Shown in pieces: positions 31,483 to 42,748 of a stretch of DNA of 64,000 bases (within the stretch, counting starts at the first letter, position 1; every line of letters starts with the position of its first letter). The notes under the pieces were generated by a model that did no database searches, had not been told where the DNA came from, and saw nothing but the letters and a program-made list of their open reading frames with translations. Source of the DNA: Gamsiella multidivaricata (lineage: Eukaryota > Mortierellomycota > Mortierellomycetes > Mortierellales > Mortierellaceae); assembly GCF_025024155.1 (NCBI RefSeq), contig NW_026251726.1, forward strand, positions 124,001 to 188,000, in the 5' to 3' direction. The translations under genes and the position numbers were made by a program.

Positions 31483-32908
31483 GAGGGATGAGAGGGGATG
31501 GCGGCTGAGGATGGAGATGTTGCCTAGGTTGTTGATGCGACGCAGGGCATTCTTGGAGTGTGGATTAGGATGAGGGATTCAAGGGAATCATCAACGCACG
31601 GCGAGATGGAAAAGGTGGAATACGCGAGGGTGTGATAAAATTAAACGAGGCGATAGAGAGAAAGAAGGGAGCAAAGAACGAGAGGTAGGGCCGCTGCTTC
31701 CGTGGCACTATTATCCAAGAGCAGCTAAGCCAGTAGAAGGAAAGAACGGGGAGGAATGGATGGCCCTTGGGCAATGCGAGCGAGAAGACAGAGAGAGTGG
31801 CAAGGAGAGCATTGTTCGTTAATTCAGGAACCGTTTTTACTACACGACCCCGCTGACCTCATTTGTTCCATATTTATCCTCCATTCATTCTGATGCAGGG
31901 GAACCAATCGATTCAGGAACAACTACAATGCCCATTGGAGAGCGAGGAGCAATTAAACCTTATTTTGACGCGTTAATCATCAGTTCTGTGCTTTCTGCAT
32001 CTCTCTCCTGACATATCTAGCAGTGCAAGGACAGTCTACAAACGACCTAATTCGCATCAATAGGTGCTTGAAATCGTAATATGTAGCTTGATGGGGATTG
32101 CGCAGTAAACATCCTGCATAAGAACATTCCATCTAAAGTAGCTAAGGAGACCTCTTTTTATTTTGGTTCTTGAGCGAGCGAATGAAGTGAATGAACACAA
32201 AGCACAAACTGAAGGGGAGCACAAAAAGGAAAAAAATTATGAAAAGAGTAAAAGAGAGAAATATCAAAGCTAGTAATGCTGCCACACCGACGTCTTGATG
32301 GGTACGTCAATCAAACCCACAGCTTGCCGCCCATTCGTTGTAATCGCCCAAGAAAGACATGAACGGGCAATTTCCCACGTCTTCACTAGCTCGGCCTAAC
32401 CAGTATTCAGGGCTATGTGGAACGTCGTAATGAGAACATAAAATACTCTATTAGAACATTTTCATCTTCAATAAAAACATGGGGCACTCCCAGTGGAGGC
32501 ACTTGGATCAAGTACGTATAATTCCTTTCCCAAAGAAATGTATTGATCCTCTCTGGTTAAACGGTCCTTTTCAACAAAAAAGGCCCTCAAAGTCAAGTAT
32601 AACCTTATAGCCATCTACAAAGTAGGTTGTCGGAGCGCCGTGAGACGCCGTTGGATGCGCGTCCTTCCCTCAACCACAAAGGACTGCAAAATTGCCCGTT
32701 GGCTAGTGAACTCTGTGCAAACGTTGCACCACAAAGTGCTGCTTTCATCACGATAAGGCACAATACAGATATGGACTTCAACAGCTGAAATCAATCCATA
32801 TCCTAGTTTTGGCCAGTGTCAGACACAAGCTCATCAACAGGTGTGAATTAAGAATATACCTTGATCGAAATTTTACGGAATGGATGGGGGCAATTGGCCG
32901 TTGTTCTC
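31483..32908. other. Intergenic, 5' flank of AUR1 and 3' flank of the next leftward gene
   Basis: About 1.4 kb without an ORF above 70 codons of interest. Next to AUR1 it is purine-rich on the plus strand (31600-31690), a CT-rich leader for the leftward gene. The rest (31800-32800) is unremarkable AT-rich DNA. No tRNA or repeat seen. Confidence 0.4.
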
Positions 32909-34662
32909 TTAGAATAACGAGCCATCGTAGGACGGTATGTCGAGCCAAAAATCGAGATCATCGATCAAAGGCTGGCCAATGGACGCGAAAACTTCATCCC
33001 AACTAAAGGCCTGGGGTTGTTGAGGAGTCTGGACAGTCGCAGGCTCAAGGCCAAACGACGGAGTATCAAGACTGGCATCATCATCAGCTAGAAGGGGCTG
33101 AGATGCCGGAGTAGCCGCCTCGGCTCCTTCGGCCGCGACTGACTCCGCAACATTACCAGGACTAGAGGCAGCGGTGGCGACGGACTCAACCGATTGAGCC
33201 GTTCCCAGAGAAGCAGTAGGAGACGCGGTATTAGCTGTACGCTCGCACTCCATGTTAGCTTGGATAGAAGCGAGCTTGGTGCGGCGGCCTAGGTCGGAAC
33301 CAGAGCTAGTTATGTTGGGCAGAGCAACCGGAGCTGAGGCAGCCTCCGAATGGGAATATGGCACGGCAGCATCTGCGGGTAGTTGAGCCGGAGTGTCAGC
33401 TTCTATGGGAGCGGCTGACGCGATAGCAGCTACGTCCTGTGGATCTGGGTCAGCATGAGCCGCAGCGACAGTGGTGGGAGAGGCTGGATCAGCAGCCAAG
33501 TCCTCCTCTGAAGCTGGACTGACGGGGGCCCCATCGATCTCGACGTCAAGTACCGAGGCGGCGACTGACTCTGGCAGTGGAAAAGGATTCAAATCCTCGA
33601 TGGCCTGGAGGTCTAGTGGGCATTGTCGCGAACAGTCGTAAAGATAAGGAGGAGAGTAGAGAAAGTGATGCGCGATATGTAAGAAGAGGCGAGCCATCCA
33701 GTTCAAAAAAAAAAAAAAAAAAAAATGGAAAGGAGAGGGAAAGGGAGAGAAAAAGGGATAAAAAAAGCATCATGTGTGATGAAGAATATGGACGAGTGTG
33801 CATGGAAAACCAGCCTTTAGTGCTATTCTCTGTTGGGGCCAAAATATTTCCGAAAACAAGCATAACCGGCGCTAACCAAGTCATCAAAGGACATACCCAC
33901 CACCACCCAGGAAGCCAACAACAGTTTTTTTTTTGTCTTTTGCATATAAACTCATCAAACAAACCTCCAACCCCACCGCCGCTCAGTTGAAAGTAGTAAC
34001 TATTGCCTTTTTTTAGTACCTTTCAACAAAACTTCTGGCATAAATATTTTCCTCCGCATACAGCAAGAATAGGATAGTACAACAAAGGAAGTGGTGGCAT
34101 TGATGTGCTGATACAGCAGTTGTGAATAAATGGCAGAGGTTTTTAGCATCTCAAAAAGCGCTACTGATACATGGAATATATTTGGCAGCAAGCAAGCTTG
34201 GTAACACAGAATGCGATTCATCACTACAACAGGGTTGTATGCTCGGACACGCGTGTTTTAGGGATGTGATGGAATGAAATGAATGAATCTGTAAAAGTAA
34301 TGTGGATTTGATACTGTAGGCTACCACTGAAGGGGAAAGTCTATCATTGAAAAAAGAAATAGATAGACGCATAAAAGAAAAAGAAGGCACATACCTTTGT
34401 TGAGGTGTCGGTTGAGCATGATATGTCCAAGCATACCGTCCGCAATTCCGCGAAGACGGCAGCTGCGACGGACGGGGAGCCCCCGAATCTTGGCCTTTCG
34501 GTCCTGATTAGGGTCTAATTGGCTCTGAACTGGAGCCTTTCGGCCCTGATTAGCGGCCGGTCGAATCTGAGCTGGAGCCTTTCGGTTCTGCGCGGAAGCT
34601 TTTCCTTTCACTGGACAAGGTCCACGAGAGTTAGTTACAACCTTAGTCTTTTTAGGAGCCAT
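32909..34662 (-). CDS. Unrecognised protein with basic N-terminus and Ala/acidic C-terminus
   Basis: Two exons, 34395-34662 and 32909-33612, join in frame (AAC AAA G|GTATGT ... CCACTAG|AC) to give 323 aa. The intron is ~780 bp, far longer than others here, and contains a 21-A tract. Residues 1-~85 are Lys/Arg/Gln-rich with a degenerate repeat built on NRKAPAQ, NQGRKAPVQ and NQDRKAKI, then a Cys/Arg patch (VRRSCRLRG). The second exon is Ala/Glu/Asp/Ser-rich and ends in a compact acidic-hydrophobic segment, FSWDEVFASIG then DDLDFWLDIP. Basic head plus acidic aromatic tail resembles a DNA-binding protein with an activation region, but I know no homologue and make no functional claim. The exons could belong to separate genes. 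Confidence 0.5.
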
Positions 34663-35822
34663 AGATGAAAGGGCCGAGGGTACGATGAGTGCAAGATGAC
34701 TCGAAGGAAGAAGGTGGGGATGAAGGATGGAAAGAAAAGAGAGAGTAAGGAGGAGAAGAGAGAGAAGGTGGGCTTTGGAGAGAAAGATCGAGGTTTTTAT
34801 AGGCGAGATAACGGTGTAGGTTTGTGTGTTCGTTCATTTCTCTTCAACAAGGACCTGTTTTTCATCATTGCACCGAGTCCTTCATCATGCCAGCCTTTTT
34901 TCAACTCACTTCAGTTCTTGTTCCGTATATGTTTTGAACATACGCAAGACTTAATGTTAGTCTATAGATAGTATTGAATAAAGGAATATTGGATAGGCCA
35001 GCTTAAATGACCCTGCAGATTGTCATTACCTCCGCATCCTTGAGCGGATCGGACAATAGTTCGTGGGTTGCAAGCCGTCAAAGTTAATGCATGCGTTTAA
35101 CTGCTTTTTGATCTATTTCATAAGGCACCCAATTTAAGCAAAGGCATTGCCACTTTGGGTATAGCATGAGCGCGAGAGCAACTTTACTTCAGAGTAAATG
35201 GCCATAGCGGCCTTACCCTCTCCGCAAGCAAAGTGCCTCTTACTTCACCATAGCTTCCAACGTTCGTCGCGTAAAAGTGGCCCTCAATGTGTAACCCATT
35301 GCTTGCTACTGAAAGCAGCCTTTATTTTGTTCTTTCCAAAGATTATTCTGCGAATGAATTGGTTGAGTTTGTGACATTCAAGAGTTCATGGGGTCATGCT
35401 GAAAAAAATAGAATAAAAACAGAGCGGAGCAATTATTTTTCTGATCATTGTAAAGACTATTCTTCGTTGCGTGAAAGTCAATGACTCAGATGCTCGTTGT
35501 AGGAACGAAAAAAAGGCGTCAACTTCATAACTTCACGCAGCGTACAGTAGAACTATAGCTGTCAAAATCCCGATCGAAGGCGAGTAAAAAACATGAATTG
35601 TTCTAATGATACTTCGGACTACCACTCCAGCGGTGGACGCGGCCTACGATGACATTGTCTGGCCATTGGTCCACGATCAATTTTCCAAACAAAACTATCA
35701 ACTGCTGCGCCAAAACGCGTGTCAATCTGCTTCCTAGCTTTTGTTACAAAGATTCACGCATCTGAGCAGAGTCTCAAGTCCACGAGATTACATTTTGGTA
35801 CAGTTTATGGCATCGTGTAGTT
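34663..35822. other. Intergenic region between leftward genes
   Basis: A polypurine stretch on the plus strand (34694-34800) forms a CT-rich 5' flank for the leftward gene at 34662. The remainder is AT-rich with no ORF beyond ~90 codons and no clear repeats; it also holds the 3' flank of the F-box gene. Confidence 0.4.
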
Positions 35823-37427
35823 CTATGTAAACGACCTCCTCAAAAACTTGTCCTCAATATCGACTTTGCATTTCAATTTCCCCTTCGCGTCTATCAACCT
35901 TGGCCACTCCTTCTTCATCCATTCCACCTCTTCCCTCCCGATATTGACCTGCAAACTGCAAATATCCAGCTCTGTTAAGCGCTTCAGACCAGATAATTTA
36001 CTAAGTCCACACTGTAGAGTAAAATTCAGAAGACGCTTTTCCTCATCGCCTTCCTGTACTTTCTCGCTTAGAACCAACACCTGTAGACGTGTCAACCGTC
36101 CTAGCTGCTCAAAGACCAACGAGCGAACCTCAGCAAAGTCCTGATCTTCAAAACCCCCCGACCCATCAATGGTGAGCTCGAGTTCCTCCATGTCGAGACA
36201 CGTCCAAGAGCCAGTGGGCACCCTGGGCTGTACTACGGACGATCCTGGCGCTGGGCTCGACTTGTCCGTCTCAACCTGAACTGGGATTTCCTCCGGCGAC
36301 CATCCCGCGGATAAGGACCTTTTGAGAAAGAATGCAACGTCGGCAGCATTTACTCGCGGCGCGCAAAACTTTTTCAGTTTTGACATGGATGTCAACATCA
36401 CTTGGACGATCCCAGCACTCAAATCAACGCAATCCATAACATCGAGCTCCACCATCTTTGGTCCCTGGTTCTCAAGCAAGTACTGGCCACTCTTTGCTGC
36501 GAACGGTGTCGATCGAGCGTTGAGCGTTACCAAATTAGGTGCCATAGCCAGAATCCGGGCAATGCTCTCGTCGTTGATGTACGAATGGCCAATATCTAAG
36601 CTAGTTAGAAAGATAGGCATAGCTAATGTTCCCGAGAGCCACGACTGCGCCAGCTGCTGTGTTCCACGTCTCCAGGTTACGGATTTGAGATTTGGGGACT
36701 TGCGGATTAACTCGAGCTGGCACTGTGGTGGGAAGTCGTTCCAGATCAAGATCAAGGTCTCTAGGGCTGGGAAGGGCTTGAAGGACACTGCCTCAACCGC
36801 AATCGATTCGTCGTACAGATCTCGGTCTGCCACTTTGACTCGGTCCAGTTCTAATCGCTTGAGGTTCTTGCATACCTTCGCAAAGACGTCATTGGGTGAA
36901 TCCAACAGGATCAAGGGTCCGATGGCCAGCTCCGTCAGCGCTGAGGCCATCTCGAGGATCGAGAACAGTTGCCGACACCAAAGACTCTGAGTCTGGTGAT
37001 CTTTTCGCAGCCGATTGGAGCGGCAGCTGAAAGAAGCCAAGGTATCGATGCAGTGGTGGGTAATCATCAGGATCTCGGGGCTCAAGATTGATACAGAGAT
37101 GTTGGTAAGTTGTATGGTTGGGGGCTGCGTCGAGAAGGCTAGGAATTTCAGCAGAGAATTGGATCCGACTTCATGAAGGCGCCGGATATGATGGCGGTTG
37201 CGGAGGAGGAGGGTTGGAGTGGCCTGGCGAGGTGTAAAATTGCATGGCTGGTTTTGCAAAGCGAGGGTGTGCCAAAGGAAGGGCTCGAATGCAGTGTGCC
37301 AGGTCTTGCAGACACGAAGACCGGCGAGGAGATCTGTGCGACCGAGGTGTTCGCCAAGACGGCGAAGGACCTTGGGCTGGAGTAGTGGTTCCAGAGGTCC
37401 TGAAGGGGTGTTATCATTGAGGGCCAT
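35823..37427 (-). CDS. F-box/leucine-rich-repeat protein
   Basis: Single exon, 534 aa from the ATG at 37427; an ATG 11 codons upstream is also in frame. An F-box-like helix set lies near the start: LLQPKVLRRLGEHLGRTDLL followed by AGLRVCKTWHTAFEPFLWHT. The rest is a series of irregular leucine-rich repeats with strand motifs such as LKRLELDRVKV, LETLILIW, LTSLDIGHSYI, LVTLNARS, MVELDVMDCVD and LTELDICSLQV. It would be an SCF substrate receptor, with the F-box binding SKP1 (also encoded in this window) and the repeats binding the target. Large divergent F-box/LRR families are common in early-diverging fungi, so no orthologue or substrate is assigned. Confidence 0.85.
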   Translation of the reverse strand: MALNDNTPSGPLEPLLQPKVLRRLGEHLGRTDLLAGLRVCKTWHTAFEPFLWHTLALQNQPCNFTPRQATPTLLLRNRHHIRRLHEVGSNSLLKFLAFSTQPPTIQLTNISVSILSPEILMITHHCIDTLASFSCRSNRLRKDHQTQSLWCRQLFSILEMASALTELAIGPLILLDSPNDVFAKVCKNLKRLELDRVKVADRDLYDESIAVEAVSFKPFPALETLILIWNDFPPQCQLELIRKSPNLKSVTWRRGTQQLAQSWLSGTLAMPIFLTSLDIGHSYINDESIARILAMAPNLVTLNARSTPFAAKSGQYLLENQGPKMVELDVMDCVDLSAGIVQVMLTSMSKLKKFCAPRVNAADVAFFLKRSLSAGWSPEEIPVQVETDKSSPAPGSSVVQPRVPTGSWTCLDMEELELTIDGSGGFEDQDFAEVRSLVFEQLGRLTRLQVLVLSEKVQEGDEEKRLLNFTLQCGLSKLSGLKRLTELDICSLQVNIGREEVEWMKKEWPRLIDAKGKLKCKVDIEDKFLRRSFT

Positions 37428-37902
37428 GGTCTGTTGTTTATGTTGGTTTGAGTAACCCATTTATATATTGCGTTTTGTACACGGCTGCGGTACGAAAGTG
37501 TCCACCGTCCGCAGACTAAACTCGCACCTTGGTCTTGCTTTTTGATCTGTGGAATTCAAGTTGAGCAACAAAGGCCATCCGAATGAATTCAGGTCGATGA
37601 TGCATCCGTGGGATCAACTCTACTGCGCCAGGAGCGCATATTCCTTATTTCGCGACGCGAATGTGCCAGAACCCACAAATCTTATGCTGTGAGAAACTCT
37701 AATACTGAAAAGGCCCGGAGACCCTCCCATGTGATCTGCTTAGTTTGCCGAATGTAGAGGGGCATACATAGTAACATGCCTTTATTATAATCATTGAAAC
37801 CTTCTACATGAAGATATCTGGAAGGGGGCATGTAAAAGAGTATAGGGTATGTACAGAAGTGGGGTTCCGGTAGAGATAAGTGAGAGTGTCCATTCATTTC
37901 AC
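37428..37902. other. Intergenic, F-box gene promoter and monooxygenase 3' flank
   Basis: Short leftward-to-leftward spacer with no ORF over 75 codons. It includes a TATA-like stretch (TATATAAAT on the minus strand near 37465) about 40 bp upstream of the F-box gene ATG. Confidence 0.4.
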
Positions 37903-39816
37903 TTAGATTGTAAATGTCTTGCTGCCGGAGAGCCGCGCCGAGATCTTTTGTCTGTTGGCTTTGCTCGAACCGTAGTCCTCCACAAAGGGCAAGAATGAGA
38001 GCTGCGGGCGATTATTGTTGAGCTTGTCGTTCTTCAAGTTGAAGGATCCTACGATGCCGAACATAAATTTGCGTACCATGCCCGCCTTGAATCCCTGGCT
38101 TTGAAAGATCTTATCTATCATATTTGTCTGCTCAACTGACGACTTTGCAACGCTAATTCGCGTTGACTGATACTTTTTGAAGGCCTTTGAAAACTCTGAA
38201 GGCCCGTTGAACTCCATATCATACAGCAGGTTCACGAGACACACGCCGTCCAATATGCCTTGGACCACACTCTGACCTCCAATGACCAAGTGCTACAACA
38301 TTGAGAGCAATGAGGAGAAAACAAAAAGTCGCGTTAAAAAAAGAACAGCCCTAACATCAAACTACGATTATAGTGTACTGCCAGGAGTGTACCTCATGAC
38401 AGGCATCACCGATGAGGACGATACGCCCGCTGTACCACGTCTTGTAGAGCCTTTCCTCATTATCAATCATGGAGATGGCTTTTTTGGGTGTACGAGCAAC
38501 AAAGTCTCGCACAGTACCAGCACCCAGCGCGCAACGTTTGTCCAACAAATCGCTGAAATCCTTCTCCAGGTCAATGCTGGCTGGCACATACCAGTCATCG
38601 TGCATTTTTGGAGAGGATTTCGAGCTCAAGAGCGATGGCGCCTTTAGCTGGGGTTTGGTGAAAGCTGGGACAGTGGGAAATGGCCGGCTGGAGGAGGCAG
38701 CGGCAATGAGCTCCTGTGAATCTCGCAGCTCCGGAGTAATGTATGGTCGAGAGTATGCGTGCTGTTTGTACTTTGGTGCCGATGAATGGTTAAGGCCCCA
38801 GGCCACTCTGTTGTCTGCTATTGGTACATACCAGAGCTATGGAGAAGAAGAGTGAAATTAAGTATTGAAACTTGTGATGCTGGCACGCTGTCATAATCGC
38901 GGCTAAGGAATGTTATTGCTCGACTTACCGTGTAGGGTGCGTCCTTGGTGTACATAATTTGGAGTTCGGACTCTTTGTCATGAGCAATAGGGTAGATGCT
39001 CTTGTCAAGTGGGTCGGAGATTCCTGTGATAGTAACGTGTCCATAGTATGAGGCCTCCATATCGGCTTCAGGCAATTTCCCCTGTTCTCTCAACTGTACA
39101 TACATCCTCTCCCGTGTCAGACTCTGAGCGCCGTCAGCACCAATGATGATGTCTCCGTAGTACGTGGAGCCATCGGAGCACTTGCATGAGACGCCATTGG
39201 GGTTCTGAAGGGTCTCAACAACAAGTTTACCGCGGTGTAGATGCGACTTAGGTACTCTGTCCAGAAAGATCTTATGAAGCGCCTCGCGGGACATAACACG
39301 AATAGGATAGCCGTACCTCTCTCCATCGATGCCCTCGACGCGTTCTAGCCGCCTGCACTCGCCATCGATGATTGTCAATCCAGCTACGATCTTGGAGTGA
39401 CGCTCAATCTGGGGTAATAGATCCATCTGTTCCAGGAGCCGTAGGGCGGGTGGTCCTAGGGCGATGGCACTGCTCATTGTGGGTTCATTGCCAGTCGATC
39501 GCTCAAGAATATCAAACTCCATACCAGCCAAATCCATCATGATGGCTATCGCAAGACCTGCGATACCACCGCCTACAACGACGGCCTTCACTGTGTTGTG
39601 GTTTCGCTTGTGGGATATAGTGAGGATGGACATGTCAAAGGGCACAGCGAGGGAAGGGTCGACGCAGGCGAGGGGCGCATGGGCCTGAGGCAGCGGTTTA
39701 AGGCCCTGAAGATCATCGGCGTAGGTTAGAGAAGATATGCTGGAGCTATCCAGGGATATGGACGAGACAGAAGGCCGATTGGTGGGCTTTGAATGGGATT
39801 GGTGTGAGAGAGGCAT
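37903..39816 (-). CDS. FAD-dependent monooxygenase (aromatic hydroxylase type)
   Basis: Three exons, 38929-39816, 38393-38836 and 37903-38292, both junctions in phase 0, give 573 aa. The FAD-binding Rossmann motif is VVVGGGIAGLAIAIMMDLAG (residues ~78-97). A class A flavoprotein monooxygenase DG-type motif follows (DIIIGADGAQSLTRER) and the second FAD motif is IVLIGDACHE, immediately before the last intron and followed by GGQSVVQGILDGVCL. A ~75-residue Ser/Pro-rich leader precedes the fold. Such enzymes hydroxylate aromatic or related rings using NAD(P)H and oxygen. An unusually long insertion between the motifs (around YSRPYITPELRDSQELIAAA) may shape the substrate pocket. No biosynthetic cluster surrounds the gene, so a stand-alone catabolic or detoxifying role is as likely as secondary metabolism. 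Confidence 0.88.
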
Positions 39817-41072
39817 GACCTCGGGCAGAGGGGTTGAAGGGCGGCGATAGGTGAGGATAGAGTGGACGTAAAGGGCGTGTTTTCAGGCACCAAGACCTGT
39901 ACAGAAAAAGGAGGGCTGATAGAACACAATCCTGAACAAAAATAATAATAAATAAAAGATCAAGTGCGATGGAAATCAAAATGACAATGAGAATGAAAAT
40001 TAAAATGAAAATGAGAATGAGAATAATGAGAATGCGGACAATAATGCGGACAATGATGCGGACGAAAATGAGGATGAAGACGAGTGGAGGAGCGGAAGAA
40101 CAAGCAGAAGAGAAAAAGGAGGGCGAGAGAAGAGGAATGCCCTATTTTTGTACTGCCCGAGCAAGTGGTGTAATGTAAATTGAACATGCGCCCGGCACAG
40201 GCTGGGGCCAAGTGCTTATGCATGACATGCTAGACCGGCAGCTCTCTTTTTTTTTTATTTATTGCGGATAATACATTGCAGAAGAAACTAGATCGCGAAT
40301 ATGGGGACTGAAAGACTATCAACATACCGCCAACAACGACAGCCGATGTTTTCGTCCATCGTTCTCGTTTATTTATCTACATGGCAACTAGCGGTGCAGC
40401 GTATCGCCGCCCACCTTGTCCTGGTTCCTTTGTCCAGTCCACGTTGTCGGCGTGCATGGCTTTAGTCGCGCAGGATGAGGCACCATAGTGCGGAACATAA
40501 ATAGTTGCCTTAATGGCTCCAAAACGGGTCGAGTCGCGCTAACCTTAAATCTTTGAGGGGAGTTGAATTGTTGTGGGTGGGTGCTGGCTCACAATGCTCA
40601 GAGGTATTTTTTTGTGCCACAGATACATGTTCATACATGCCAGCTACATCTTACAAAACTAACCCCTTTGTGCCCTCGTTTCATCACACAAAAACTAAGT
40701 GTCCTCGGTCCTAAAAGCATGGCGCGCTTCCATGCACGTTTTCAGGCGTTAATGGGGGTTTGTGTAACAAGAAGCGAAAGCGTGAAAGCTCGATTTCGAA
40801 ACTTTGAATAACGGAAAGCCTGCACGGGAAGACAAAAGAGACTCATGCTTGTACCATCATGCTCCCTGTCCCATCCTCTCTTCTTTCCTCAGACCCCCCT
40901 CCTTCCCACCCACTTTCTCACCTCAATAAAATGCTCAACACTCCATCCAATGTGACTATGCCGAGCCAACAACTACTCACTCAGAGCTCCGGGCACATCG
41001 CTTCAGCATCACAACTACCTCTCACTACTGACACTGAGCGCGACCTATCACATTCAGAGCAACCTCCCTCTA
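39817..41072. other. Intergenic between the monooxygenase and the Myb/SANT-like gene
   Basis: It holds the CT-rich 5' flank of the leftward monooxygenase and the promoter of the rightward gene. An additional upstream coding exon for the latter could lie at 40859-41072, where a Ser/Pro/Thr-rich frame is open, but no junction could be fixed. Confidence 0.4.
39969..40090. repeat. Purine-rich imperfect microsatellite (GA/AATG units)
   Basis: Degenerate repetition of AATGA and AAAATGA units followed by GCGGACAATGAT-type units over ~120 bp, nearly devoid of T-rich words on this strand. It lies ~150 bp upstream of the monooxygenase ATG on the non-coding side. Confidence 0.6.
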
Positions 41073-42748
41073 ATGTCCGTACCCAGCCACGGACCCAACC
41101 TGCCCAACCTCGGGATCAAAGCTCGACAACAGATTTCTTCCGTGTGGACTTTTTTGCTGGGCAGCAACAGCAACAACCGCAGTAACAACAGCGACAGCAG
41201 CATGAGCAAGAACAACAGCTGCAGCAGAACGAGCATCAACAGAAAGAGCAACAGCGCCAGCAACAACAACAGCAGTTACAGTTACAGCAACCGCGACAGT
41301 AAGAGCAGAAGGACCCGTCTCGGTTATTCACACAGCCTCGACGCGGATGGAGTGATATGCCAGCGATGCCAGAGCAAGTAACATTTTTGACAGAGTTCTT
41401 TGACATATCAAGCTGACAATTTCATAATACTAACAGTGGTTACTATGTTAGTTACTATGGCGTATCTTTGGCGCCAGCTTATAGTGTGCAGTCATCCGCT
41501 ACATATGCCATGTTGCCACATGAGGATGCACAGGGTCATGCCTTTCTGGTGCCAGATCACGCAAGGCGACTTTCCCCGTATCTGGATTCACCCTTTTCTT
41601 CCCTACCCTCCCCTGCCCTATCATCGGCATCCTCACCCCACCTCTCCTCAATATCCTCCTCAGCACTTGCAAATACCTAATGGAAACAGAAGCCGCCGAC
41701 CTCTGAGTCGCCTGCACCCTCAATTTCGAACATCAGCAAGGGAAAGCGGCCGCATATCTATACACACGAGCAAGAGACATCTATTGCCGAATTACTGACC
41801 ATTTCCAAGTATTGGCGTCTCCTATCAGGCCCGAGCAGCAAGACCCCCAAAAATGAAAACAAGACGAAAATTCTTGTGGAGCTAAAGGAAATCAACATCA
41901 AATTCACCCTGGAGCTCGATGATAAGCAACTTAAAAATAAGATCATGAATATGGAGCTATGCTGGAAAAAGGCCAATGATGAGTTCAGGAGGACTGAAAA
42001 CGGCGACCTACCGGCATCAACACTGAAGCAACGGGTTCTGAAGCTTTGCCACTACTACGATATCATTTATCGCGATGCCTCAAGGTCGATAAAGCTGAAT
42101 CCTCCCGAGGTGTGTCAGCTCATTACCAACCTGTCTTACAAAAAGGCCGCATGCGATGCAAGCGATGGTGGCGAGAGTGGGAGCAATGACGAAGACGAGG
42201 CAAGGCCACAGGAATTTAAAGCTCGATCTCAGGATCCAAAGAGATCGAAGGGGCGTGGAAGAGATGGGGTCGACATGGTTGAGCTGATAGATACTCTGGT
42301 GAGCAAGTCAGATCAGCAACGGGAATGGAAGAGAAGTATGGTGGAAGAACAGGAAAGGAGGGCGGCAGAGCAGCTGAAACTTGATAAAAGGGTCGCATAT
42401 GCTGATGAATTTCAGAAAAGGACACTGGACATGCAGCAGCAGATAGTGGATATAGACATGAGGATAAAGCACATTCAAGAGCAGACGATGATGGCTGGGC
42501 TGGTGAAGGCACAGGCCGAGGCTCAGAAGGCAGTGAAAGATGCGAAGAGGGCAGCGAAAGAGAGGAGGAAGGCTGCAGCAGAGGCGACGATCATGGAGGT
42601 CGAGGCCGAGATGAAGAAGGCAGACATGGAAAATAGGAAGCGGAAGATGAAGGCGGAGGAGGGTGCTCGCCGTGTTGAACGTGAAACACTTAGCCAACAC
42701 TTTGAAATCAAGATTGTCACAACAAGAGAAAAATCAACTACTCGTTAA
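41073..42748 (+). CDS. Myb/SANT-like DNA-binding protein with coiled-coil C-terminus
   Basis: A three-exon model, 41073-41377, 41437-41577 and 41737-42748, is fully open and gives 485 aa. The acceptors are ATACTAACAG and ACATCAG; the second is tentative. The N-terminal part is low complexity (Ser/Asn). Exon 3 encodes a Myb/SANT- or MADF-like unit: IAELLTISKYWRLLSG, then KILVELKEINIKF, QLKNKIMNMELCWKKANDEF and LKQRVLKLCHYYDIIY. A charged linker and a long Lys/Glu/Arg coiled coil (residues ~330-470) follow. Such proteins occur as transposon partners and as host regulators; no transposase lies next to this one. An overlapping Gln-rich frame with TAA codons at 41182 and 41299 could instead mark a decayed longer gene. 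Exon 3 is well supported, the 5' half is not. Confidence 0.55.

Noticed and set aside
33546..33990. ORFs on both strands around the 21-A tract
   Set aside because: They fall inside the long intron, translate the homopolymer as Phe or Lys runs, and conflict with the in-frame splice of the flanking exons.
41160..41320. Stop-codon readthrough or recoding in a Gln-rich frame
   Set aside because: A conventional spliced model avoids the TAA codons entirely, and CAA-to-TAA decay is a simpler alternative.
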